Below the pieces are notes generated by a model. The model made no database searches, was not told the DNA's origin, and saw only the letters and a program-made list of their open reading frames with translations. A stretch of DNA of 53,801 nucleotides. Source: Oligoflexia bacterium. Its GTDB lineage: Bacteria; Bdellovibrionota; UBA1018; CAIMNF01. Position numbers and translations under genes: made by a program. Within the stretch, counting starts at the first letter, position 1. Each line of letters starts with the position of its first letter. This document shows positions 8,154 through 17,052 of the stretch, piece by piece. The stretch is taken from assembly GCA_903845155.1 (NCBI GenBank), contig CAIMWN010000030.1, positions 1 to 53,801 on the forward strand, given 5' to 3'.

Positions 8154-9193
8154 TTTCGTTTCCTTGTCCACAGACCTTCAGCAGCAACGCCCAAGATGAT
8201 TAAGCCTTGAATGATGTATGATAAATCTCTCGTCACTTTATCGGTTTCAAGATCAAGGCTTCCTGCTCCCTTTTGCAAGATTCCAAATAAAAGCGCTGAA
8301 GGAATGATCCCTAAGATATTTCCGCGAGCAACGAGCGCTACCGCAATCCCTACGAAACCATAATCGGCTGAGAAGCCAATTTTAAAACGGTGTGAGTTAC
8401 CGAGCACTTCAATGATCCCCACCAATCCAGCTACACCACCGGCGAGAAACATGGAGCTCATCCAAATTTTCTGCTTGGATATCCCATACACCCCAGCAGC
8501 CTTTTCGTTTTCGCCTACAGCTTTTAATTCATAACCCCAAACGCTATGCCACATCCAAAAATAAAGAAACACAACGAGGGCGAGGAGCCAAAAAATAAGT
8601 GGCCCCATCGGAGCTCCGTTAAAGCATTCAAATGCTTTCAAATGATAAACACTCGGCAACAATAGGGTTTCCGCTTGTGCGCTGTTTGGATCTTTTAATA
8701 CATATAAAGTAAAATAAGCAGAAACGCCGGCGGCGATGAAGTTCAACATGATGGTCGTGATGACTTCATGGCTTCCCCGCTTCGCTTTTAAAAACCCAGG
8801 AATCGCTCCCCAAATTCCGCCCCCCACAAATGCAAATACCACCGCAAGTGCAATTGCAAGGACAGGCGACTGCACATTGGGCGCAACCACGGCTACTGCA
8901 GAGGCGGCAAGCGCCCCCATCGTCAACTGCCCTTCGGCGCCAATATTAAAAAGGCCCGATTTAAAGGGAATCGCAACGGCAAGACCTGTAAGTAGAAGAG
9001 GTGCGGTATAAAATAGGGTCATTCCAAAATCATAGCCGCTGCCAAAAGCACTCTGAAAAAGTATCTTTAAAATTTTGATCGGGGATTCGCCCGTAAACCA
9101 ACATATCATGAGGCCTAAGAATAAACCGAGCATCGCCCCTAATATCGACTTCACTAAGGCACGCATAGATGCATTCATGGTAATGGCTTTCAT
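8150..9193 (-). CDS. ABC transporter permease, BMP/nucleoside type (COG4603-like)
   Basis: This is a 347-residue permease with multiple hydrophobic segments. GLAVAIPFKSGLFNIGAEGQ (about residues 71-90) and GFVGIAVALVARGN (about 279-292) are characteristic of the first permease of BMP-family importers (YufP/NupP class). The start ATG 9193 overlaps the ATPase gene's TGA by four bases, and its own stop overlaps the next permease in the same way. It pairs with that permease as the heterodimeric membrane domain. The residues around VTRDLSYIIQG near the C-terminus also fit. No anomalies are seen. Confidence 0.94.
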   Translation of the reverse strand: MKAITMNASMRALVKSILGAMLGLFLGLMICWFTGESPIKILKILFQSAFGSGYDFGMTLFYTAPLLLTGLAVAIPFKSGLFNIGAEGQLTMGALAASAVAVVAPNVQSPVLAIALAVVFAFVGGGIWGAIPGFLKAKRGSHEVITTIMLNFIAAGVSAYFTLYVLKDPNSAQAETLLLPSVYHLKAFECFNGAPMGPLIFWLLALVVFLYFWMWHSVWGYELKAVGENEKAAGVYGISKQKIWMSSMFLAGGVAGLVGIIEVLGNSHRFKIGFSADYGFVGIAVALVARGNILGIIPSALLFGILQKGAGSLDLETDKVTRDLSYIIQGLIILGVAAEGLWTRKRK

Positions 9194-10737
9194 TGTTCGC
9201 CCCCTGCTGCTTTATCCCCACCACCCATGGTGCGTCCGATATCCCAGGAATCAAATTCACGACGCGAGAATTCGGCTTGAATCTTACCATCAAAGAAAAC
9301 CAGGATGCGGTCAGAAAGATCCATTAACTCATCTAACTCAGAAGAAAAAAGCATGACCGCTTTGCCTTTGTTACGTTCTTGCATAATCGCATCATGAATT
9401 TTCTCAATTGCACCCACGTCCACCCCACGCGTGGGATGAGCCACAAACAAAATGGAGGGATCAGGATCTAAAGCGCGCGCCATTAAAAGTTTTTGTTGAT
9501 TACCGCCACTCATCTTCCCTGCCCAAACAGTGGTATAGGGAGGCCGAATATCAAACTCTTTAATCTTATTTTGCACTTGGGCAGTCACCGCTTTTCGATT
9601 GATAAATCCTCGGCTGATGTAGCGCGGATCTTCCTGCTGCCCCAGAATGAAATTCTCAGTCATATCTTGTTGAAGTAAAAGGCCTTCTGAGATTCGATCT
9701 TCGGGCACCAAGCCCACACCCTTATTTCTTAACTCCAGTGGCGACGCGTGAGAAACACTTCTGCCTTGAATGTAATATTCGCCATTCGCTTTTGAAGCCA
9801 TCGACGAAGGATGAGAAAGAAAGCGTAAAAGCTCTGATTGGCCATTGCCCTGAACTCCAGCAATACCCAGAATTTCGCCAGGATTGAGTTCAAAACTGAT
9901 ATCCTTGAGAGGTTCATTAGTTTTAACTGTACTTAAATTTTTTACCTGCAGTACTGATTTTGGCTTTACTTGCGATGCTAAGATTTTTCGTTCGCCTTGA
10001 TAAGTGAAAGACACCTTCCGTCCCACCATCATCTCTGCGAGTTCGTCTTCATTGGTATCGCGGGTCACTTTCGTACCCACTACTTTGCCTCTTCTCATCA
10101 CCGTTACTGCGTCGGTATATTCCAGAACCTCTTTTAGCTTATGAGAAATAAGAATGATGGTCTTACCCTCATCCTTTAAGCGCCTGAGATTGGTGAAGAG
10201 CTCTTTCACTTCTTGCGGAATGAGTACTGCTGTGGGTTCATCGAGAATCAGCACTTCCGATTTTTGATAGAGTAACTTAATGATCTCTACCCGTTGCTGC
10301 TCCCCCACCGACAAACGGGATACGGGCTCATTCCATTTTGAAAAATGAAGACCATAACTTTCAGAAATTTTTTGTAATTCTTTTTGAGCGACTTCACGAT
10401 TAATTATTCCAAAAAAGGAAGTGGGTTCGTGGCCAAGTATAATATTATCGAGAACGGTTTCTGTTTCAGCGAGCATGAAATGTTGATGAACCATTCCTAT
10501 CCCCAGACTCATGGCATGAATGGGGTTTTTAATCAGAGAAGGCTTTTCGCTGATCAAAATCTCGCCGCCGTCTAAGGGATAAATGCCGAAAAGCACCTTC
10601 ATTGCTGTGGATTTACCAGCGCCATTCTCGCCAATCAAACCATGAATGGTTCCGCTTTCCACACTAAAGCTCAAATCTTGATTCGCAAAAAATGTCCCAA
10701 ACTGTTTTGAAACATTTTTAAACTCAATAATTTTCAT
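9190..10737 (-). CDS. ABC transporter ATP-binding protein, duplicated domains (BMP type)
   Basis: This 515-residue cytoplasmic ATPase has two nucleotide-binding domains. The first has intact Walker A (GENGAGKST, about 36-44), signature LSVGEQQ and Walker B VLILDEPTAVL. The second has a Gln in place of the Walker A Lys (GNGQSEL), signature MSGGNQQ and a Walker B-like ILFVAHPTRGVDVG. This asymmetry is normal for the sugar/nucleoside-type double ATPases (RbsA/YufO class). It should energise the two permeases encoded next to it. The ATG at 10737 overlaps the TGA of the binding-protein gene, so it is translationally coupled within the operon. Confidence 0.95.
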   Translation of the reverse strand: MKIIEFKNVSKQFGTFFANQDLSFSVESGTIHGLIGENGAGKSTAMKVLFGIYPLDGGEILISEKPSLIKNPIHAMSLGIGMVHQHFMLAETETVLDNIILGHEPTSFFGIINREVAQKELQKISESYGLHFSKWNEPVSRLSVGEQQRVEIIKLLYQKSEVLILDEPTAVLIPQEVKELFTNLRRLKDEGKTIILISHKLKEVLEYTDAVTVMRRGKVVGTKVTRDTNEDELAEMMVGRKVSFTYQGERKILASQVKPKSVLQVKNLSTVKTNEPLKDISFELNPGEILGIAGVQGNGQSELLRFLSHPSSMASKANGEYYIQGRSVSHASPLELRNKGVGLVPEDRISEGLLLQQDMTENFILGQQEDPRYISRGFINRKAVTAQVQNKIKEFDIRPPYTTVWAGKMSGGNQQKLLMARALDPDPSILFVAHPTRGVDVGAIEKIHDAIMQERNKGKAVMLFSSELDELMDLSDRILVFFDGKIQAEFSRREFDSWDIGRTMGGGDKAAGGEQ

Positions 10738-11738
10738 TTTTTCTTTTGGCCATTTTGAATTAAATAATAATCAGGTACTTTGATCTTACCCGTAATAATA
10801 TCTGCACGAAGGGCTTCGAGTTTTTTACGGTCATTGGCAGTCACTAACTTCGCGTTGTTCTCATCCATTGCATAATCAACGCCCTTCGATTGCACTCCGT
10901 AGCGAATAAGACCGGTAGTGAATTTACCTTCTTTGTAAAGCTTGATGGAATCAAACACGGCTTCGTCCACGTGCTTCAACATGCTGGTTAAGACATACCC
11001 AGGCTTCACCCAATTTTGATTGGAATCGACGCCGATCGCGAGTTTGTTTTTTTCTTGAGCGGCATCAAACACACCGAGACCTGAATTCCCTGCAGCGACA
11101 AAGATTACTTCGGCTCCGCGATTGAATTGATCAAAGGCGAGTTCTTTCGCTTTAGGAGGATTATTCCAAGCCTCACCCGTCACACCCAAGTAGTTAGAAA
11201 GAACTTCGGCTTTAGGGTTAATTTTTTTTACACCGGCTTCGTAGCCCAATTGAAAGCGACGAATGAGGGGCACATCCATTCCGCCCATGAAACCCACTTT
11301 TCCGGCTTTAGAATGGAGGGCCGCGAGCGCGCCGACCAAGTAACTCCCTTCTTGTTCTTCGAACATGACCGAGCGAACATTCGGCATCTTTGCATCTTCA
11401 TCGACGAGCACAAATTTTTGATTCGGAAAACGGGCAGCATTATTTCTTACCGACTCCAATTGATGGAAGCCCACTGCCACAATGATATCGAATTTCTTTT
11501 CTGAAAACGCCCGCTGGAGCGATTCATAGGCACTGTTGTCGGGAGCTTCTACAGTTTTGGTCGTTACACCCAATTCTTTTTCGGCGCGTTTGACGCCTTG
11601 ATAAGCAGAGGCGTTAAACGATTTATCATCTTTACCCGACTTTTCAAGCACGAGTCCTACTTTGATCTCGGCCATCGCTGAGTGAGAAAGTACCAATAAA
11701 GAGCCCAAAACTAACGCGAGTTTTTGAATGGATTGCAT
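10734..11738 (-). CDS. BMP-family substrate-binding protein (PnrA-like)
   Basis: This 334-residue periplasmic protein has a type I signal peptide cut near SAMA-E (about residue 23). There is no lipobox cysteine, so it should be soluble, unlike many BMP lipoproteins of Gram-positives and spirochaetes. KVGLVLEKSGKDDKSFN, GVKRAEKELGV, VGFMGGMDVPLIRRFQLGYEAG and GVDSNQNWVKPGYVLTSMLK follow the BMP (PnrA/Med) pattern, a family that binds purine nucleosides in characterised members. It is the first gene of the five-gene importer operon, and its TGA overlaps the ATPase ATG. Ligand identity is inferred from the family. Promoters for it and for the divergent TadG-like gene must lie in 11739-11859, where I see only weak matches. 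Confidence 0.94.
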   Translation of the reverse strand: MQSIQKLALVLGSLLVLSHSAMAEIKVGLVLEKSGKDDKSFNASAYQGVKRAEKELGVTTKTVEAPDNSAYESLQRAFSEKKFDIIVAVGFHQLESVRNNAARFPNQKFVLVDEDAKMPNVRSVMFEEQEGSYLVGALAALHSKAGKVGFMGGMDVPLIRRFQLGYEAGVKKINPKAEVLSNYLGVTGEAWNNPPKAKELAFDQFNRGAEVIFVAAGNSGLGVFDAAQEKNKLAIGVDSNQNWVKPGYVLTSMLKHVDEAVFDSIKLYKEGKFTTGLIRYGVQSKGVDYAMDENNAKLVTANDRKKLEALRADIITGKIKVPDYYLIQNGQKKK

Positions 11739-11859
11739 ACTCTATTTTTACCCATTTTATCCTGCTTAGTCGAATTGATTTTAGGCTTTGCACAAGATAA
11801 GCTCTTGTTATGAATCTTGCGTTTTTTCGACAAAAAAGTGACAGAAGCGGACGTCTTCT

Positions 11860-13992
11860 TTGAAAATCAATCATTACTTACGTTCTGAAAAAGGCCAGTC
11901 CATCATCCTCATGGCAATGATGCTCGTGAGTTTTTTGATGTTCTTTAGCTTTGTTGTCAATACCGGCTTACTCATCGCTGCAAAAATCAGTCTGCAAACA
12001 GCCGCCGATGCTGCTGCCTACGCAGGGGCTGCCACTCAAGCTCGAGAGCTGAATGCCATTTCGTATTTGAATTATGATATGAAGAGGCAGTTTAAGAAGT
12101 TTGCCTATCGTTACACTTTTGTGGGGAATATTGGGAATGATGGGTTTCCTGGCCCACCCACCGTAGGACTTGTTTCAGGCGCTGCCACTACCAAAGCGGG
12201 CTATTACACGTTTTGGAAACATGACTCTTCTCAAACCACAGCGACTTCGAAATTTCTCGCAAACCCCATGAACGTGCCCGTGGTTTGTATCCCACTTACC
12301 ACGAATGGCCAAGCGAATGATAATTGTTTGCAAATCAACATTCCTAATAATGCCGCTACTCTAACAAAAATGTTCCCCAGTGGTGGCTTAACTGCAATCA
12401 CCCAGCAGCTTCTTGACAATGTGATTCAAATTCAGAATATTCAAAACAATCTCTGTCAGGGCCAAAGTGACATGAATCTTTTTGTCCTCTTAAAGTGGCT
12501 TTTTCGGGGAGCAAGCGGCAATAACGACGTCAATCAAGACCTACAAACTTTTTTCAATACGGTCCTGACTTCAACAATGAGCCAATCGGATAAAGATGGC
12601 GCTATGAATACGATCAAAAACCTCGTGAAAGGCTTGGGGCTCTATCCGCGCAATATGATTAATTCCATGCGCATCGAAACGCTTGAGCAATTTTTAAACG
12701 CAATGCCACAACCAAGCGTTACCCAAGATCTAGTAACTGGCTGGGAGGCGTCACCACAAGCCGAAGGCTATGAAAGAACCATTCTTGCCTTTAAATCAGC
12801 ACTTTCAAATTTAAACAACGATGTAATGGCGCATTCAGATGTGACCATGATTGAGCTTCAAAGCCCTCATCAAATTCAACTCGCACCAGTCACGACCAAC
12901 TTCAATGCATATGTTCAAATCATGGCTGCCCAAAACAACCCACCCAGCAGCACAACAAGCGCTACAGTTTGCAACGCTTCCATAGTCCCCTTTCCCGCCT
13001 TAGATGCACCACTCGGCTATATACGTACTGATGGGGGGGTGGTTCACTACGCAGTAAAAATAAAAGCCAAAGCAAGACTCCTTTTTTTACCACTCAAGGA
13101 TGGAATCGATCTTGAAGCGGTCGCAGGTGCCAAGCCTTTCGGAAGCAGAATCGGACCGGCCAACTTGAGCCCGAACGATTTTGTTGAGGCCATTTCAAAT
13201 GTGGGCGTGATTAGCACACAAGCGATTAACGATGGAAGTGGCCCAGCTGGATATAATGTTCCGAACATTAAAATTTCAGGGATGAGTACATTCTTTCAAC
13301 AAACTTATCTGGCGGAACTCAATAATATCGCAACTGGCAATCAACCTGGACATTTCACCATGGACGGAATGTTACTAGCGCAAGACAGTGCTACCGCCCC
13401 CAATCCATATGACGTTGGGCATTATAATATTATCCCACCCACTAAATCAGAAGCCGACATGAAAACAGAATTTATTCGGTATGCAACCAGATCGAGTCCA
13501 TCTGACAAAACTTCTGCCTCCGCAAATCCTACGGTCTATCGCTTTTATGCCCCCCTGTATCAAAACGGCAATGGAAGCTTTAAAACTAAGGCTGCGGCTT
13601 TCATAGAAAAGATGTTTCCCACTGGATTTAGCAGCGGCAGTAACCCCTTTGGCCTAGATTACGTAAAGGTGAAAGCAGTTCTCATCCAAGAATTGAATGA
13701 TTACGATTCAGCCTTACAAAGCAACCTCCAACTCACCGAAAACCAAGAAAGCGAAACCTTTGCGGCCGTTGAGCTCCCCATCCAAAAAGAAGTCCTTCCC
13801 AGTGGAAACCGCTCATGGCTCACCACAGCTGATGAAGTTTTAAGCTCCTGGGGACCCGACAATGTAAGGGGCGACGGCGGGGCATATGGCCTCCATCCGC
13901 GTTTTGGGTATAGCGTTAAATTTGTCACGATGCAAAATCTCATCAAGGCCGGTATGCCGGGGGATGAGGATCTTCAAAAAGTCTCTCATTAA
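11860..13992 (+). CDS. TadE/TadG-like Flp pilus-associated protein
   Basis: This is a 710-residue product. The N-terminus (RSEKGQSIILMAMM, then a hydrophobic segment to about residue 35) followed by LQTAADAAAYAGAATQARELNA is the TadG/TadE-like signature: a pilin-like N-terminal helix anchoring a large extracytoplasmic domain. The remaining 600 residues are polar with no recognised enzyme motif. TTG 11860 is the only usable start, because an in-frame stop lies at 11839-11841 and no ATG or GTG intervenes before the signature. It probably works with the Tad pilus machinery represented by the CpaF gene at the left edge, although that gene is 11 kb away. The upstream neighbour is divergent. Confidence 0.8.
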   Translation: MKINHYLRSEKGQSIILMAMMLVSFLMFFSFVVNTGLLIAAKISLQTAADAAAYAGAATQARELNAISYLNYDMKRQFKKFAYRYTFVGNIGNDGFPGPPTVGLVSGAATTKAGYYTFWKHDSSQTTATSKFLANPMNVPVVCIPLTTNGQANDNCLQINIPNNAATLTKMFPSGGLTAITQQLLDNVIQIQNIQNNLCQGQSDMNLFVLLKWLFRGASGNNDVNQDLQTFFNTVLTSTMSQSDKDGAMNTIKNLVKGLGLYPRNMINSMRIETLEQFLNAMPQPSVTQDLVTGWEASPQAEGYERTILAFKSALSNLNNDVMAHSDVTMIELQSPHQIQLAPVTTNFNAYVQIMAAQNNPPSSTTSATVCNASIVPFPALDAPLGYIRTDGGVVHYAVKIKAKARLLFLPLKDGIDLEAVAGAKPFGSRIGPANLSPNDFVEAISNVGVISTQAINDGSGPAGYNVPNIKISGMSTFFQQTYLAELNNIATGNQPGHFTMDGMLLAQDSATAPNPYDVGHYNIIPPTKSEADMKTEFIRYATRSSPSDKTSASANPTVYRFYAPLYQNGNGSFKTKAAAFIEKMFPTGFSSGSNPFGLDYVKVKAVLIQELNDYDSALQSNLQLTENQESETFAAVELPIQKEVLPSGNRSWLTTADEVLSSWGPDNVRGDGGAYGLHPRFGYSVKFVTMQNLIKAGMPGDEDLQKVSH

Positions 13993-14078
13993 TATTTTAG
14001 TCAATACTCTTGGCAAAACCCTTACTTCTCGCTAGCTTTTTATGACTAACTATTTTTAACTCACGAGGAGAATTCACC

Positions 14079-14750
14079 ATGGCAAAGAAAGCAAAAAAGA
14101 AGCCGGTAAAAAAGGCAGCTGCAAAGACAACTAAGAAACCCGCTAAAAAGGTTGCAGCTAAAAAAGCGGCCCCAAAGAAAGCTAAAAAAGCTGCGGTTAA
14201 AAAACCAGCGACTAAAAAAGCAGCTCCGAAAAAAGTCGCAGCTAAAAAACCAGTGGCTAAAAAAGCGGCCCCGAAAAAAGCTGCGGCTAAAAAGCCAGCT
14301 GCTAAAAAAGTAGCTACCCCAAAAGCAAAGACTTCTAGCAAAGCGGAAACCTCAAAACTCACTAAGAAAGTTGCTGCCGGACTCGTGGGCGCTGTTGCCG
14401 GTGCAACCATTGCATCTGTTATTTCTCACGAACAAAATGAAGACGACGACTTCGAAGAAGGTCAAGCGCACGCAGGTCTTGCTGACGAAGAAGACGACGG
14501 AATGCTTGAGACCCTCATCGATGACGAAGAGTCTCTCAAAGAAGCCGACGAAGAAGACGAAGATGATTATTTCACTCGTGGCTTTGATGATGAAGACGAA
14601 GTACTTGCCGACGATGAAGAAGAAGAAACTGACGATTTAGATGACGACCTCGACGATGATCTAGATGAAGAAGATGATCTAGGCGAAGAGGACGAAGAAG
14701 ACGACCTACTGGATGACGACGAAGACCTCGCAGAAGAAGACGAAGAATAA
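14079..14750 (+). CDS. Histone H1-like basic protein with polyacidic C-terminal tail
   Basis: This 223-residue protein has three parts. Residues 1-97 are a Lys/Ala/Pro repeat (KKAA, KKPA, PKKA units) like eukaryotic H1 tails and bacterial Hc1/AlgP-type proteins. Residues 98-116 are a Gly/Ala hydrophobic stretch (GLVGAVAGATIASVI). Residues 117-223 are almost entirely Asp/Glu. The basic part should bind nucleic acid; the acidic part could self-shield it or recruit basic partners (inference). A clean GAGGAG ribosome binding site precedes the ATG. A strong terminator follows at 14786, so this is a monocistronic unit. The opposite-strand frames here are artefacts of the repeats. The hydrophobic middle might be a membrane segment, which would change the model. 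Confidence 0.85.
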   Translation: MAKKAKKKPVKKAAAKTTKKPAKKVAAKKAAPKKAKKAAVKKPATKKAAPKKVAAKKPVAKKAAPKKAAAKKPAAKKVATPKAKTSSKAETSKLTKKVAAGLVGAVAGATIASVISHEQNEDDDFEEGQAHAGLADEEDDGMLETLIDDEESLKEADEEDEDDYFTRGFDDEDEVLADDEEEETDDLDDDLDDDLDEEDDLGEEDEEDDLLDDDEDLAEEDEE

Positions 14751-14785
14751 ATCAATCCACACGGAGTCACTGATAGTGAAAATTC

Positions 14786-14834
14786 AGAGTGTTGAAGACC
14801 GAAACTATTTCGACGTTTTCAACACTCTTTTTTT
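14786..14834 (+). terminator. Intrinsic terminator after the histone-like gene
   Basis: An 11-bp perfect stem (AGAGTGTTGAA with TTCAACACTCT) encloses a 21-base loop and is followed by a run of seven T. It starts 36 bases after the stop of the basic/acidic protein gene and ends 13 bases before the HD gene start. It should separate the two transcription units. Confidence 0.9.
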
Positions 14835-14846
14835 GGTAAAAAACTT

Positions 14847-15935
14847 ATGGACATAAGAGATACAGTTCACGGTGTAATTCATATTGAAAGCCATGAGCTT
14901 CCTATTATTGATTCGTATGTTTTCCAACGCCTTCGTCAAATCAAACAAACCGGCTTTGCAGAGCACTCCTACCCAGGAGCAACCCATAATCGATATATCC
15001 ATTCATTGGGTGCCCTTCAGACCATCACCGATACCTTTCAATCTATTTTTGCAAAACTCAAAATTAAAAACGAAGATGCATGGTTGCGCTTTCGGGCCCT
15101 TTCCCGATTTGCGGCCCTCCTCCACGACATCGGCCATGGCCCACTCTCTCATACCACTGAATTTGCAATGCCTGAAGTCTCCCAACTCAAAGTGCCAGGA
15201 CAAAAGAAAACACAGAACAGAAAAGCGACTCATGAGGATTACACCTTAAAAATAATCCTCGATTCACCTCTTACTCCCCTTCTTGAAAAAGCTACGAAAG
15301 CATTTGGCTTCAACCCCATTCACATTGCCGCCACCATCGAATCTCATATTGAAGTAAATGATGATTTCTTTTTTGAAAAAATTGATGGTGAGAAAATCAA
15401 CTTTCGCCCCATTCTTCATCAACTCATTTCGAGTGAGCTCGATGCCGACCGGATGGATTACTTGCGCCGGGACAGTTTCTATTGTGGGGTCAGTTACGGA
15501 GTGTTTGATTACTCTTGGATTGTTTCTAATCTTTGCGCTCACATCAAGGATGGGGCTTATTACCTGGGCCTAAATCATCGAGCGCTTTACGCATTTGAAG
15601 ATTTTTTACTTTCCCGCTATCACATGTTCCTCATGGTGTACTTACATCACAAGACGGTCGTTTATGATGAAATGCTTGCCAAATACCTCAATGACCCGAA
15701 GTGTGAGTATTCCCTGCCTGCAGATATCGACCGTTACATTCAATGTACCGATGCCCAACTTTATGCTCACTTGTCTTCATCGCAAAACCAATGGGCAAAA
15801 CGGATTGTAGAACGGCGTCCGCTCCGCATGGTACTGGAGACGCATAGCGGAATCCCTTCCACTGAAAACGCGAAGGAACAACAAGAGAAACTTTTTAAGA
15901 AAGTTTGTGACGAGCTAAAACGCAAAAAAAATTGA
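14847..15935 (+). CDS. HD-domain phosphohydrolase (COG1078, SAMHD1-like), interrupted by frameshift
   Basis: The intact frame gives 362 residues. RDTVHGVI at the N-terminus, RLRQIKQTGFAEHSYPGATHNRYIHSLG, then FAALLHDIGHGPLSH with the HD pair at about 93-94, and SSELDADRMDYLRRDS are the hallmarks of the YwfO/SAMHD1-like HD family, which hydrolyses dNTPs in characterised members. Metal ligands H52, H93 and D94 are present, and an Asp in the ELDAD motif. The frame stops with RKKN right after an A8 run (15924-15931). The +1 frame continues with family-like sequence to 16173, giving about 441 residues if joined, a normal family length. The ATG at 14847 directly follows a terminator. This is either a sequence error, a recent lesion or slippage-dependent expression. 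Confidence 0.9.
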   Translation: MDIRDTVHGVIHIESHELPIIDSYVFQRLRQIKQTGFAEHSYPGATHNRYIHSLGALQTITDTFQSIFAKLKIKNEDAWLRFRALSRFAALLHDIGHGPLSHTTEFAMPEVSQLKVPGQKKTQNRKATHEDYTLKIILDSPLTPLLEKATKAFGFNPIHIAATIESHIEVNDDFFFEKIDGEKINFRPILHQLISSELDADRMDYLRRDSFYCGVSYGVFDYSWIVSNLCAHIKDGAYYLGLNHRALYAFEDFLLSRYHMFLMVYLHHKTVVYDEMLAKYLNDPKCEYSLPADIDRYIQCTDAQLYAHLSSSQNQWAKRIVERRPLRMVLETHSGIPSTENAKEQQEKLFKKVCDELKRKKN

Positions 15936-16173
15936 ATACATCTCCACCAAGTCTACGGGTGAACTGTCAAAATATTTTGGAACATTTGATCACCCTATCT
16001 TTATTAAATACGACAACCTTTACTCTACCCCTAGCTTTATCCCATTGCAAAAATGTACGCCACTCTTCACCCAGTACCCTACGATCCGGTCCATTTCACG
16101 ACTCTTCGTGACGCCAGAAGAGTTTGCAAAAATTAGAACACGCGGACGCGACGAGCAGATGCATTTTGACTAA
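15924..16173 (+). other. Out-of-frame C-terminal extension of the HD phosphohydrolase
   Basis: From 15931 the +1 frame reads IEYISTKSTGELSKYFG and continues through FDHPIFIKYDNLYSTPSF to RTRGRDEQMHFD, ending at TAA 16171-16173. It has no start codon of its own with a ribosome binding site. It reads as coding: no stop for 80 codons, sensible composition, and a stop butting directly against the next ATG at 16174. Joining it to the upstream frame requires skipping one A of the eight-A run or having one A fewer. It was therefore almost certainly part of the same gene. Confidence 0.8.
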
Positions 16174-17052
16174 ATGAAAAACGGAAAGTATCTTCTCTCA
16201 TATCTGCTTTTCCTCACGACTCCTGGCCTCTACGCCTTTGCGCAAACGAGCCCACTCTCAACAGGTGATTTGAAATGGGTCAATCAAACTAAACCAGCAC
16301 AGTCTGCGCCATCTCCGTTTCCTCAAAGCCAAAGTGCTGTCGTAAAAAAAGACCTTACCTTAGAAAACACGGCCACTAATGAAACGATCTTCGGCTTTTA
16401 TTATTTAAATACGATCCTCAACTGCACCGACCTCACCACCTTAAACACTGCCGCTATCGCCACCCAGTATAACTTGGGCCTGTCACTAGACCTCTACCGC
16501 GAGTGGAAGCGAAATCATCAAATTCTTTATCAACTGAAAGGCGGCTTCGCCAACTTTAAGCAAACCGACAGCAGCGAAGAGCAATTAGTCAAAACCCAAG
16601 CCTTTCAATGGCTCATTGCCCTGGGTGATTCATTTACCATTCATCAAAACTTCAGACTTGAGTCTTCCCTTAATTTAAAAAATGAACTCATTTTGGTGCC
16701 TCATACCACCAACGATTTTACGATCGAATCCGTGCTGGTCGCATCACTCAGCGAAAAGCTTCTTCTTGATCTTTGGCAAACTAAAAACTTTAAGCTGGGG
16801 GGTTCGGCCACCCTTGAACTGATTGCCCCCTCACGAAGAGATGATACCGATACCCATACCAGCTTTGCCCTGGGTGGAGCAATTTATGTACAAAACCTGC
16901 CGAAGGATCAGAATCATCTCCGATACCAGGGTGAAATAGGGGTCATGAATACTAACCTCAATACCAGCGTCTATTCCCAATCCGAAATCGACTTCGCATT
17001 TCTATTAAAAGTTTTCTTTAAATCGAGTTCTGAAAAACCTTCAGGATACTGA
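16174..17052 (+). CDS. Secreted barrel-like protein of unknown function
   Basis: This is a 292-residue protein. A signal peptide of about 24 residues ends near YAFAQ. A Pro/Ser/Gln-rich linker (about 30-55) follows, and then a C-terminal region of alternating polar and hydrophobic strands (GLSLDLYREW, LYQLKGGFANF, FRLESSLNL, FKLGGSATLEL, LRYQGEIGV) that resembles an outer-membrane barrel. No family is recognised. Its ATG follows the TAA of the HD gene's out-of-frame tail without a gap (TAAATG), suggesting translational coupling to a full-length HD product. The last 12 bases overlap the convergent hydrolase gene. Confidence 0.7.
   Translation: MKNGKYLLSYLLFLTTPGLYAFAQTSPLSTGDLKWVNQTKPAQSAPSPFPQSQSAVVKKDLTLENTATNETIFGFYYLNTILNCTDLTTLNTAAIATQYNLGLSLDLYREWKRNHQILYQLKGGFANFKQTDSSEEQLVKTQAFQWLIALGDSFTIHQNFRLESSLNLKNELILVPHTTNDFTIESVLVASLSEKLLLDLWQTKNFKLGGSATLELIAPSRRDDTDTHTSFALGGAIYVQNLPKDQNHLRYQGEIGVMNTNLNTSVYSQSEIDFAFLLKVFFKSSSEKPSGY

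Noticed and set aside
13997-14410. Minus-strand 137-codon frame opposite the histone-like gene (Ala/Phe-rich repeats)
   Set aside because: It is the antisense of the Lys/Ala repeats. The plus-strand gene has a ribosome site and terminator; the minus frame has neither.
14567-14770. Minus-strand Ser-rich 67-codon frame
   Set aside because: Antisense of the Asp/Glu codon run, so a composition artefact.
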